A stretch of 13,278 nt of DNA, taken from NCBI GenBank assembly GCA_002404015.1, contig DHIW01000048.1:40036-53313 (forward strand). The letters run 5' to 3'. This DNA is from Chloroflexi bacterium UBA4736. Lineage in GTDB: Bacteria; Chloroflexota; Dormibacteria; Dormibacterales; Dormibacteraceae. Shown in pieces: positions 6,665-13,214 of the stretch (position 1 is the first letter of the stretch; every line of letters begins with the position of its first letter). Both the position numbers and the translations under genes were made by a program. The notes beneath the pieces are model-generated. The model searched no databases. It was not told the origin of the DNA and saw only the letters and a program-made list of their open reading frames with translations.

Positions 6665-6692
6665 TTGACAGAAATTAACTGATTCTTAACTG
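6665..6692 (+). promoter_or_regulatory. Three phased direct repeats (OmpR/PhoB-like box)
   Basis: TTGACAG (6665-6671), TTAACTG (6675-6681) and TTAACTG (6686-6692) have starts 10 and 11 bp apart. The format is that of PhoB/PhoP/OmpR-family operators, in which regulator dimers bind tandem direct repeats on one DNA face. The last repeat covers the position where a -35 would stand relative to the CATACT at 6712-6717, as in activator-dependent promoters. TTGACA at 6665 could alternatively be an ordinary -35, but no good -10 lies 16-18 bp after it. Confidence 0.55.
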
Positions 6693-6711
6693 GTTTGAGA
6701 CAAGATGCCAG

Positions 6712-6717
6712 CATACT
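6712..6717 (+). promoter_or_regulatory. Candidate -10 box of the 58-codon gene
   Basis: CATACT matches TATAAT at four of six positions and lies 19 bp after the last TTAACTG repeat. Transcription would start near 6724 and give a leader of about 50 nt holding the AGGAGG site. There is no consensus -35 at the right distance, which fits dependence on an activator bound to the repeats. Confidence 0.3.
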
Positions 6718-6772
6718 AGCGCTACCGTAGCCACGAATCAGGGGCCACTCACAGGAGGGAACGACCAACATC

Positions 6773-6949
6773 ATGACCTGGAAAAGCGTTAACAAGGTGC
6801 TCGCCACGCTCGGCGTGCTGGGTACCCTCGCAGTCGTCAGCGGCGCGGACTTTCTCGACGGGTTCGCAATGAGCCTGACGAGCTTTGCCGCTCCGGCCAC
6901 CACCGCGGTGACCACGACCGTGACCACCGTCACCTATCACCACCGCTAG
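6773..6949 (+). CDS. 58-aa probable secreted or membrane-anchored peptide, unknown family
   Basis: A small gene of 58 codons plus TAG. The N-terminus is MTWKSVNK, followed by a hydrophobic stretch (9-25, VLATLGVLGTLAVVSGA). That is a typical signal peptide with a cleavage site after SGA, leaving about 33 residues. The rest has a short hydrophobic part (DFLDGFAMSLTSF), then a Thr/Val-rich tail (42-54) and a basic end YHHR. Supporting evidence for expression: a perfect AGGAGG (6753-6758), though 14 nt from the ATG, which is longer than usual; phased direct repeats and a candidate -10 upstream; and hairpins downstream. It lies between two response regulator genes. I do not recognise a family. 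It could be a signal peptide pheromone, an envelope stress target or an uncleaved one-pass membrane peptide. Confidence 0.6.
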   Translation: MTWKSVNKVLATLGVLGTLAVVSGADFLDGFAMSLTSFAAPATTAVTTTVTTVTYHHR

Positions 6950-6993
6950 ATTCGGACGCGGTACGGGAACCAGCCAAGAGTTTTTGCGACAGC

Positions 6994-7019
6994 CCTCTTC
7001 TTAGGCCCCTAAAAAGAGG
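6994..7019. terminator. Hairpin 1 between convergent genes
   Basis: CCTCTTCTTAGG (6994-7005) and CCTAAAAAGAGG (7008-7019) are complementary at 11 of 12 positions, with only 2 nt between them, so the inner pairs must open into a loop. No T-run follows directly on either strand. It follows the 58-codon gene by 44 nt and is adjacent to a second, stronger stem, so it is probably part of a compound terminator or an RNA-stabilising structure. Confidence 0.45.
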
Positions 7020-7020
7020 T

Positions 7021-7051
7021 ACCGCCGGCTGGGATCATCCCGGCCGGCGGT
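7021..7051. terminator. Hairpin 2, strong GC stem overlapping the end of the receiver gene
   Basis: ACCGCCGGCTGGG (7021-7033) and CCCGGCCGGCGGT (7039-7051) form 13 pairs with one G-U around the 5-nt loop ATCAT. On the plus strand it is followed by TTTCGCG. On the minus strand it is followed by ACCTCTTTTTA, a better U-rich tail, so it probably ends the receiver-only gene whose stop TGA (7035-7037) sits in the loop. It may work in both directions between convergent genes. Confidence 0.6.
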
Positions 7052-7463
7052 TTCGCGTTCTCCGGATTGCAGGCGGCAGCAGGGCGTACAGGTCGGCACG
7101 GTCGACGGCCTTGCTCATGTACCCGATCACATCGGGGTCCTCGGTGCCAGATGGAAAGACTGGATAGGCGGTATAAAAGATGACGGGGATCGGAAGGCCC
7201 TGGCTGCGCAGCTCAGAGAGCAGCGCCCAGCCGTCCATGGGCTCCGGCAGCATGAGGTCGATGATCGCGACCTCAGGTTCGTCCTCGCGCGCGCGATCCA
7301 GTGCCTCTGAAGCGTCCTGTGCGACGGAGACCTTGTACCCCAGCATGCGGAGGTCGGTCTCCAGGATCACCCGCCAAGCCCGCTCGTCATCCACGACCAG
7401 GACGGTTGAGCCCTTGAGATCCTCCGGTGGCGGCTCGATCGGCTTGGGTGGTGTGAAAGGCAC
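7035..7463 (-). CDS. Single-domain (receiver-only) response regulator
   Basis: A 142-aa protein made of a Pro-rich tail (1-16) and one receiver domain: VLVVDDE with Asp25/Asp26, phospho-acceptor Asp69 in AIIDLMLP, Thr98 in IFYTAYP and Lys118 in YMSKAV. There is no output domain, so it probably passes phosphate on or acts by protein contact. The Pro-rich start and the DL..LGY stretch resemble the OmpR-type regulator at 5790-6557, suggesting the two are paralogues. Start is GTG at 7463. TATACT (7475-7480, minus strand) lies 11 nt upstream, so the message would be nearly leaderless. It is divergent from the multi-GAF kinase with only 26 nt between starts, making it the likely cognate receiver of that kinase. 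Confidence 0.9.
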   Translation of the reverse strand: MPFTPPKPIEPPPEDLKGSTVLVVDDERAWRVILETDLRMLGYKVSVAQDASEALDRAREDEPEVAIIDLMLPEPMDGWALLSELRSQGLPIPVIFYTAYPVFPSGTEDPDVIGYMSKAVDRADLYALLPPAIRRTRNRRPG

Positions 7464-7474
7464 TACTTTCGCGC

Positions 7475-7480
7475 AGTATA
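7475..7480 (-). promoter_or_regulatory. Candidate -10 box (TATACT) of the receiver-only gene
   Basis: TATACT on the minus strand matches TATAAT at five of six positions, 11 nt before the GTG start, implying a leader of only about 5 nt. It overlaps a GTATAC palindrome in the 26-nt gap between divergent genes, so the kinase and receiver promoters must overlap. No clear -35 was found. Confidence 0.35.
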
Positions 7481-7489
7481 CGGAGGGCC

Positions 7490-10400
7490 ATGGCTAGACC
7501 GACACCGTTGGTGAAGAACAGCCTGGCCCAGGCCCTCGCCAGCTGCGCGACCGAGGCGGACATCGTCCAGGTGCTCTACGCAGACCTGCACCCGCAGTTC
7601 GGCTACGACTCGATCAACCTGCACGTTCTGGAGCGCGAGGGCTGGTACCACAGCGTGGCCATCGACAAGGGCGTGCTGCAAGACATCCGGCGCCGCCAGC
7701 TGGCCGAGTCGAACTTCGGCCACTACTACCAGGACCCGCGCACGACCATCCACGACCCGGTCGATTCCTCGACGTACGAGCAGTCCCGCGGTCCCGCCTC
7801 CGGCCGCCGCCCCGCCCTGGCGATCTGGGTGCCGATCATGCACCGGGACCAGGCGATCGGGGCCGTGACCTACCAGGCGCTCAAGAACCGCCCGGTGCCG
7901 CCGGAGGAGATCGAGCTCCTGGAGGAGATCCACCGCCCGCTGGGCGTGCTGGTCAGCAACGCTTACCTGAACGAGGTCACGCGCAACCAGTCGGTCCGGC
8001 TCAGCGCTCTCAACGCGATCGCCCGCGCCCTGTCCTCGACGCTGGACGAGAAGGGCGTGCTGGCCGAGCTCTACTCGACCCTCACGCCGCTGCTGCCGGT
8101 GGACGTCCTGGAGCTCGTCGCGGTGGACGAGGCCGACGAGCGCCGGGTCCGAGTGCTGCGTCACGACGCCGCCGGGGAGGGGCTCTCGCTGACGCTCCCT
8201 CTCCGCTCCAAGCAGATCGAAGGCGCCCGCCAGGTCCTGCGCTCCGGCCGCTCCCACCTGCGCGGCAGCAGCAACGGGACGGCCCACATCCACGAGTCGG
8301 GCGCCTGGGTGCCGATCATCGAGGGCGACCGGGTCAGGGGCGCCCTCTCGATCCACTCCAAGCAGGTCGACGCCTACGAGCAGTCCACGCTCACCTTCCT
8401 GGAGCAGGTCGCGGACGAGGTCGCACTCGCGGTCCGGAACGCCTGGTCTTACGCCGCCATCGAGGCCCAGCGCCGGCGCCTCGAGGTGGTGAACGCGGTC
8501 GGCCGGCGGCTCGCCTCCAGCCTCGACCGCTGGTCGATCATGCGCACCCTCCGAGAGGAGCTGTCGCGCCACCTGGACTTCGACCTCTTCGCGCTGGCGA
8601 CGGTGTCCGAGACTGATTCGGGGCCGGTCGCCGAGGGCTACGTGTACGACTCCGGCGTCGAGCAGCCACTGCCGGCCCTCGCGCTCGCCACCGCCGGCCC
8701 TTCCCGCGAGGCTTACGAGACGGGCCAGCCCGTGCTGCTGAAGCGGAACCCCTGGGCCCGCTCCTTCGAGGCCAGCGAGGTCGGTCCGGGGGGCGTCGTC
8801 ATCGCCGAGGGCGCCGTCATGACCGTCACCCGGCCGGGCGGCAAGAACAGCCGGATGGCCACCCGATCGGTCCTCTGGGTGCCGGTCCGCCACGGCGACC
8901 GGATCTCGGCGCTGCTGTCGCTGCAGTCCTACCGGCCGGAGGCCTTCAACGACTGGCACGTGCAGCTGCTGCAGGACGTGGCGGCCCACGTGAGCCTGGC
9001 CCTCGCCAACGCCGAGCACTTCGCGGCCGCCCAGGCCGAGCGGCGGCGGCTGGAGGCCCTCCACGTGCTCGAGCTGGGGGTGGCCGGCTCGGCCGACGAG
9101 CACCAGATCGCGGAGGCCGTGTTCCAGGCCGCCCAGGACTACATCTCGGCCTCCCACCTGGTCCTGGCCTACCTCGATGCCCAGGGCCAGCTGACCGGGT
9201 TCGACAGCGAGCTGGGGGGACCGGCGATGCCGTTGGAGCCCAAGCCGATCGAGAGCACGCAGTTCTTCAGGCGGCTGGTCGACTCGGGCCGGACAATCGC
9301 CGAACGCGTGCCGGAGGAGCTCCGCCGTCCCGGCCAGGGGGTTGGCTGGACGACCGGCGACGGCCGGCTGCCCTCGCAGGTGGTCTGGGTGCCGGTCTTC
9401 CAGAACGACCGCGTCATAGGCGCCATCTCGGCCCAGCGTTACGAGGACCAGCCGTTCACCAGCGACGACATCCAGCTCCTCGACAGCGCGGCCCCCGTGG
9501 TCGGCATCGCGCTGCGGACGGTCCGCCTGCACCGCGCCAACGAGCTCGCGCTCGCCCACTCGGTCCGCATCCAGGAGGTGGCCGCGCTCGCCGGCCACGA
9601 CCTGAAGAGCGTGGTGGCCAGCGTCGCCGACCAGGCCCGGACCATGCTCGAGGCGACCGGGGTCTGCTGCTGGGCCTTCGACGACGAGCTGCGCGTGACG
9701 GCCACGGCCGCCAGCGGCGACGCCGTGGCCCAGAAGGTGATGGCCTGGTCGCAGCGCGCGGGCGACTGGCAGAAGGACCGGCCCAACATCATCACGGGCA
9801 CGGCCAAGGACGTGCCCTGGAGCCTGATCCCACTCTGGTACGCGGACCGGCTGGTGGGCGCCCTGGGCTCGGTCCATATGCCGGGTGCCGTCGAGGAGCC
9901 GGGCCAGACGGCGCCCCTAGACTTCGCTCGCCACGCCGCGATCGCGATCGAGAACGCGCGCCTGGTGGCCGAGACCCGCGGCCGCATCCACACCCTGGAG
10001 GCGGTGGCCGCCTTCGCCGACCTCGACATCACGCAGCCCTCGGGCACGCGGGCCGAGATGGCCATGCTGGTCGAGCGGGCGCTGGCCGCCTCCAACGGCG
10101 CTCTGTGGCTGCGGGAGGGACACGAGCTGGTCCGCGTCGGCGACGAGGCGAACCGGCTCTCGCTGAGCCACGTGGACAAGATCACCGACACCCGGCACCC
10201 GGTCTCCGATCGACGCCTCAAGTCGCTGATCCAGCCGGTCTCCGGGTCCGATACCGAGGTCTACGCCACCCCGATCTCCGTGGACGGCGAGGTGGCGGGC
10301 ATGCTCACCGCGGACGCCGGGGGCGCCTCACCCGGTGAGACCCGGCGCCTGATGTCGGTGCTCGCCGGCCAGTCGGGCGTGGTCCTCGGCCGGCTCCAGC

Positions 10401-11479
10401 TGGTCGACGCCCTCGACCGCGAGCGCCAGATGATGAACGCCATCCTTCGCCACTCGCCGGTGGGCGTGATCCTGGAGGACGCGGCCGGCCGCGTCGTGTA
10501 CGCGAACCCCGAGGTCGAGCAGATCTACGGCGTGCCGGCCGACAGCATGACCGGTGTCAGCGCCGCCCAGATCCTGGCCGAGTCCGGCGCCGTCGTGGCA
10601 CCCGAGGTGGAGCCCGGCCCCGGCGTGGACCTGGAGCTCCGCCTGCAGTCGTCCGGCCGCGTCATCGAGGTCCGGCGCGTGCCGATCCCGGGCGCCGCCG
10701 ACCAGCCGGCGGGCGTGCTCACGATCCACGAGGACGTGACCCGGGAGCGCGAGGTCCTGGAGGCCAAGGACCTGATGCTGCGGGCGATCGGACACGAGGT
10801 GCGGAGCCCGGCGGCGGCCATGAAGTCGACGCTGGCCGGCGTGCTGCAGTGGGACTCGATCATGGACGCGACCCAGCGCCGCGGCCTCCTCGAGGAGGCC
10901 TACGAGATGTCCGACCGGCTGCTCAGCCTGGTCGAGGGCCAGCTGATCATCGCCAAGCTGGAGACTCATCGCTTCGAGCCCAACCCGGCCCCGGTGGCCC
11001 TGGGGACCGCTCTCGAGCAGGTGATGGCAGTGCTCCGCCACCGGTACGGGCCGCTCACCGAAGGCGTGGAGGTCCAGCTGCGGGCCGACCTGCCACCGGC
11101 GTACTGCGAGCCCACGCACCTGAACCAGGTGCTGACCAACCTGATCGGCAACGCCCTCGAGTACACCCAGGCCCGGGTCGAGGTCACCGCCCGCGTCCGC
11201 AGCGGCTGGCTGGAGGTGACCGTGGCCGACGACGGTCCTGGCCTGCCTCCCGAGCGCGTCGGCTCGCTCTTCCAGAAGACCGGGCCGGCCGGGCAGAACC
11301 GCGCGCGGGGCGGCCTCGGGCTGGGCCTCTACCTCTGCCGGCTCGTTGTCGAGCGCTCCTTCGGGGGCCGCATCTGGCTGGTCGAGACCGATCGGAGGGG
11401 CACCACCTTCAAGTTCACCGTCCCGGCGGCGGCCGCCCCCGCCCGCGGAGCGGTTCGCGCCGAAGCCGCCAGGTCGTGA
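7490..11479 (+). CDS. Soluble multi-GAF sensor histidine kinase (six GAF repeats, PAS, HisKA, HATPase)
   Basis: A 1329-aa kinase with no membrane segment or signal peptide, so it senses cytoplasmic or membrane-permeant cues. Six GAF-type repeats are marked by the recurring strand motif WVP..xxDRv.GA: near residues 113 (WVPIMHRDQAIGA), 270 (WVPIIEGDRVRGA), 463 (WVPVRHGDRISA), 632 (WVPVFQNDRVIGA), 778 (LIPLWYADRLVGA) and 925 (ATPISVDGEVAGM). A PAS domain follows (about 980-1085, with VYANPEVEQIYG). The HisKA domain has phospho-acceptor His1102 in GHEVRSP. The ATPase has N-box LIGNALEY (Asn1221), G1 DDGPG (1247-1251) and G2 GGLGLGL (1274-1280), all intact. Start is ATG at 7490 with GGAGG close upstream. 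The stop overlaps the next gene as GTGA, so the two proteins are translationally coupled. Ligands cannot be predicted. Confidence 0.95.
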   Translation: MARPTPLVKNSLAQALASCATEADIVQVLYADLHPQFGYDSINLHVLEREGWYHSVAIDKGVLQDIRRRQLAESNFGHYYQDPRTTIHDPVDSSTYEQSRGPASGRRPALAIWVPIMHRDQAIGAVTYQALKNRPVPPEEIELLEEIHRPLGVLVSNAYLNEVTRNQSVRLSALNAIARALSSTLDEKGVLAELYSTLTPLLPVDVLELVAVDEADERRVRVLRHDAAGEGLSLTLPLRSKQIEGARQVLRSGRSHLRGSSNGTAHIHESGAWVPIIEGDRVRGALSIHSKQVDAYEQSTLTFLEQVADEVALAVRNAWSYAAIEAQRRRLEVVNAVGRRLASSLDRWSIMRTLREELSRHLDFDLFALATVSETDSGPVAEGYVYDSGVEQPLPALALATAGPSREAYETGQPVLLKRNPWARSFEASEVGPGGVVIAEGAVMTVTRPGGKNSRMATRSVLWVPVRHGDRISALLSLQSYRPEAFNDWHVQLLQDVAAHVSLALANAEHFAAAQAERRRLEALHVLELGVAGSADEHQIAEAVFQAAQDYISASHLVLAYLDAQGQLTGFDSELGGPAMPLEPKPIESTQFFRRLVDSGRTIAERVPEELRRPGQGVGWTTGDGRLPSQVVWVPVFQNDRVIGAISAQRYEDQPFTSDDIQLLDSAAPVVGIALRTVRLHRANELALAHSVRIQEVAALAGHDLKSVVASVADQARTMLEATGVCCWAFDDELRVTATAASGDAVAQKVMAWSQRAGDWQKDRPNIITGTAKDVPWSLIPLWYADRLVGALGSVHMPGAVEEPGQTAPLDFARHAAIAIENARLVAETRGRIHTLEAVAAFADLDITQPSGTRAEMAMLVERALAASNGALWLREGHELVRVGDEANRLSLSHVDKITDTRHPVSDRRLKSLIQPVSGSDTEVYATPISVDGEVAGMLTADAGGASPGETRRLMSVLAGQSGVVLGRLQLVDALDRERQMMNAILRHSPVGVILEDAAGRVVYANPEVEQIYGVPADSMTGVSAAQILAESGAVVAPEVEPGPGVDLELRLQSSGRVIEVRRVPIPGAADQPAGVLTIHEDVTREREVLEAKDLMLRAIGHEVRSPAAAMKSTLAGVLQWDSIMDATQRRGLLEEAYEMSDRLLSLVEGQLIIAKLETHRFEPNPAPVALGTALEQVMAVLRHRYGPLTEGVEVQLRADLPPAYCEPTHLNQVLTNLIGNALEYTQARVEVTARVRSGWLEVTVADDGPGLPPERVGSLFQKTGPAGQNRARGGLGLGLYLCRLVVERSFGGRIWLVETDRRGTTFKFTVPAAAAPARGAVRAEAARS

Positions 11480-12213
11480 CCGCCGAGGACCCGATCTGGG
11501 TCCGGATCGGCGGCGGGCTGGAACTGGTCCCCGGTGGCGACCGCCACGGGCCGGCCGACCCCAACTTCCCGCCACCCGGCGAGGGCTGGCAGATGCTGAG
11601 CGCGAACGGGCGGCTGGTCGGCTGGGGCCGCGACAACGGCAAGGCCGTGGCCAGGCGGGCGGTGGAGGCGGGGGAGCGGATCGAGCAGGACCGGCGCTCG
11701 CACCTCCTGAGCCGGCTCGGCCACAAGCTACGGTCGTCCGTGCTGGCGCTCCAGGAGTCGGCCCGCCAGGCCGCCTTCGGCCGCCAGGAGCTCCTGGAGC
11801 AGATCTACGACCAGGCCCAGGAGGTCGGCCGCAGGGCGGCCGCCGTGGAGGCGGTGGCGCTGGACCCCAAGGACATCGCCCGCGCCGTGGTCATCGGGGC
11901 GGTTCTGAACCTGGCGGCCCCCGGCGCCGCCGGGGACCTGCCCCCGGACGCGGTCGTGCGCGCGGCGGAGCCGGTCCTGGTCGAGGCGCTGACCCGAGCC
12001 TACGAGTGGATGGGCGGCAGCGGGACCGTGATCGACGGGCGCTCGGTTGACGACTGGTGGCGGCTCGAGCTGATCGCCTCCGCCACCCGGGAGCCCCTGC
12101 CGATCCCGGAGTTGGGCGAGCCCCTGGTCCGGCTGCTGGTCGACACCCACCTCCAGGGCTGGCTGGACGCCTCGCAGCCCGGCCGCGCCGTGATCTTCCT
12201 GCCCAAGGTCTAG
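11476..12213 (+). CDS. Degenerate histidine-kinase-like protein, candidate phosphotransfer/adaptor protein
   Basis: 245 aa, starting with GTG in the GTGA overlap with the kinase stop. Residues 1-60 carry a WVRIGGGLELVPGG start and no domain I recognise. Residues 66-125 form a helical hairpin with an H-box-like SRLGHKLRSSVLAL (79-92), His83 standing where SHELRTP has its phospho-acceptor. The C-terminal 120 residues follow the order of a HATPase domain: VLVEALTRAYEWM in place of the N-box, WWRLELIAS for a core strand, then LVRLLVDTHLQGWL and AVIFLPKV for the last helix and strand. The Asn of the N-box and the DxGxG and GxGxG boxes are absent, so it should not bind ATP. This combination resembles Spo0B or ChpT. 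The stop TAG lies in the inverted repeat at 12210. It could also be an inert scaffold. Confidence 0.75.
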   Translation: MTAEDPIWVRIGGGLELVPGGDRHGPADPNFPPPGEGWQMLSANGRLVGWGRDNGKAVARRAVEAGERIEQDRRSHLLSRLGHKLRSSVLALQESARQAAFGRQELLEQIYDQAQEVGRRAAAVEAVALDPKDIARAVVIGAVLNLAAPGAAGDLPPDAVVRAAEPVLVEALTRAYEWMGGSGTVIDGRSVDDWWRLELIASATREPLPIPELGEPLVRLLVDTHLQGWLDASQPGRAVIFLPKV

Positions 12214-12394
12214 CAGGGTGCTGAAAAAGGTCGGCGAGGGATTCGGTGACCAGGTGGCCCAGATCCTAGGCGACTCCGAGAACCGGAGCAAAGCGTATTG
12301 GAGATACGCGTCGCGAGGATCGCAGGAGTCAACGACGGAGATGGGTCGCCTGGGCGCCGAAGCACCGTCGATTCCTTTTTCAGCGGCCTGCTAG
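12210..12394. mobile_element. 185-bp MITE-like element, copy 2 (long form)
   Basis: The 21-bp terminal inverted repeats at 12210-12230 and 12374-12394 begin CTAGCAGG and hold GCTGAAAAAGG. The ends match copy 1 (82 bp) almost base for base, including 46 bp at the right end with a single difference. The centre holds an extra 103 bp with no recognisable gene. The CTAG ends are compatible with a 4-bp target duplication. Its left end supplies the TAG stop of the degenerate kinase gene; its right end lies 14 nt before the first likely start of the hydrolase gene. The interior stays open in the hydrolase frame from 12250 on. Confidence 0.8.
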
Positions 12395-12408
12395 CACCGC
12401 CCTATCTC

Positions 12409-13188
12409 GTGGCCACGGTCAGGCGGGTCCGCGCCGACAATCCCGGCCCCTATACCGGGCCCGGGACCAACACCTGGATCGTGGGCGACGAGCCGGCCGT
12501 CGCAGTCATCGACCCGGGGCCGGACGATGACGCGCACCTGGCTGCCATCGAGCGAGCGGTCGGGGGCGTGCCGATCGGCGTCATCCTGGTGACGCACTCG
12601 CACCCGGACCACCTGCCGCTCGCCGCCAGGCTGTCGGAGCGCTCGCGGGCCAGGGTCGCGCGCTTTCCGGAGCTCCACGACAACGACGTCGTCAGGGTCG
12701 GCCGGTTGAGCCTGGTGGCCCTGCACACCCCCGGCCACGCCCCCGACCACCTCGCCTTCTGGATGGCCGAGGATCGCGTCCTCTTCACTGGTGACCTGAT
12801 CCTGGGCCGGGGCAGCTCGATGGTCACCTACCCCGAGGGCGACGTGGCCGCCTACCTGCGCTCGCTGCAGCGCGTCGCGGAGCTCGAACCGCGCCTGCTC
12901 TTCCCGGGCCACTGGGACCCGGTCGAGGACGCTCCCGCCAAGGTGGCGGACTACATCGCGCACCGCCGGCAGCGGGAGCGGCAGGTCGTCGACGAGCTGG
13001 GGCGGGGGCCAGGCTCGGCCGCCGACCTGACGCGGCGGGTCTACGCGGGCGAGGTGGGGTCGGACGAACGGCTGATGGCGGCCGCCGAGATGACGCTCAG
13101 GGCCCACCTCAAGAAGCTGGTCGACGAGGGCCGGGTCAGCGCGGGGCCGGGCCCCGCGGGTGAGGAGACCTTTTCGCTGACCGCCTAG
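12409..13188 (+). CDS. Metallo-beta-lactamase-fold hydrolase, LACTB2-like, with C-terminal winged helix
   Basis: A 259-aa protein when started at GTG 12409, which begins just before the family block NPGPYTGPGTNTWIVG. Metal motifs: THSHPDH (HSHPDH at 63-68), HTPGHAPDH, GDLILG and PGHWDPVEDA, the LACTB2-like order. The C-terminal 60 residues, from about ELGRGPGSAADLTRRVY to HLKKLVDEGRV, form the small winged-helix-like domain usual in this subgroup. Family members hydrolyse thioesters, nucleic acids or other substrates; the substrate here is unknown. The frame is open upstream to a TTG at 12298 inside the inverted-repeat element, which would add 37 residues encoded by the element. I prefer GTG 12409 because the added part is unlike the family. 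There is no clear ribosome binding site, possibly because the element displaced the original leader. Confidence 0.88.
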   Translation: MATVRRVRADNPGPYTGPGTNTWIVGDEPAVAVIDPGPDDDAHLAAIERAVGGVPIGVILVTHSHPDHLPLAARLSERSRARVARFPELHDNDVVRVGRLSLVALHTPGHAPDHLAFWMAEDRVLFTGDLILGRGSSMVTYPEGDVAAYLRSLQRVAELEPRLLFPGHWDPVEDAPAKVADYIAHRRQRERQVVDELGRGPGSAADLTRRVYAGEVGSDERLMAAAEMTLRAHLKKLVDEGRVSAGPGPAGEETFSLTA

Positions 13189-13214
13189 CCTGGCCGGCGA
13201 CTGCGGCGGGCGTC

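Noticed and set aside
7455..7470. GAAAG...CTTTC inverted repeat in the kinase/receiver gap
   Set aside because: Five-bp arms are too short to be distinguished from chance.
7463..9877. Long open minus-strand frame of 804 codons
   Set aside because: It is antisense to the GAF repeats of the kinase, with Arg/Gly/Val/Asp-rich composition and no recognisable motif.
10849..11475. Upstream extension of the degenerate kinase frame inside the kinase gene
   Set aside because: The frame is open by composition only. The GTG in the GTGA overlap at 11476 is the natural coupled start, and the upstream translation is Arg/Pro/Gly-rich noise.
12231..12373. Remnant transposase coding sequence inside copy 2
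   Set aside because: No DDE motif or recognisable transposase segment in any frame; 143 bp is too short to decide.
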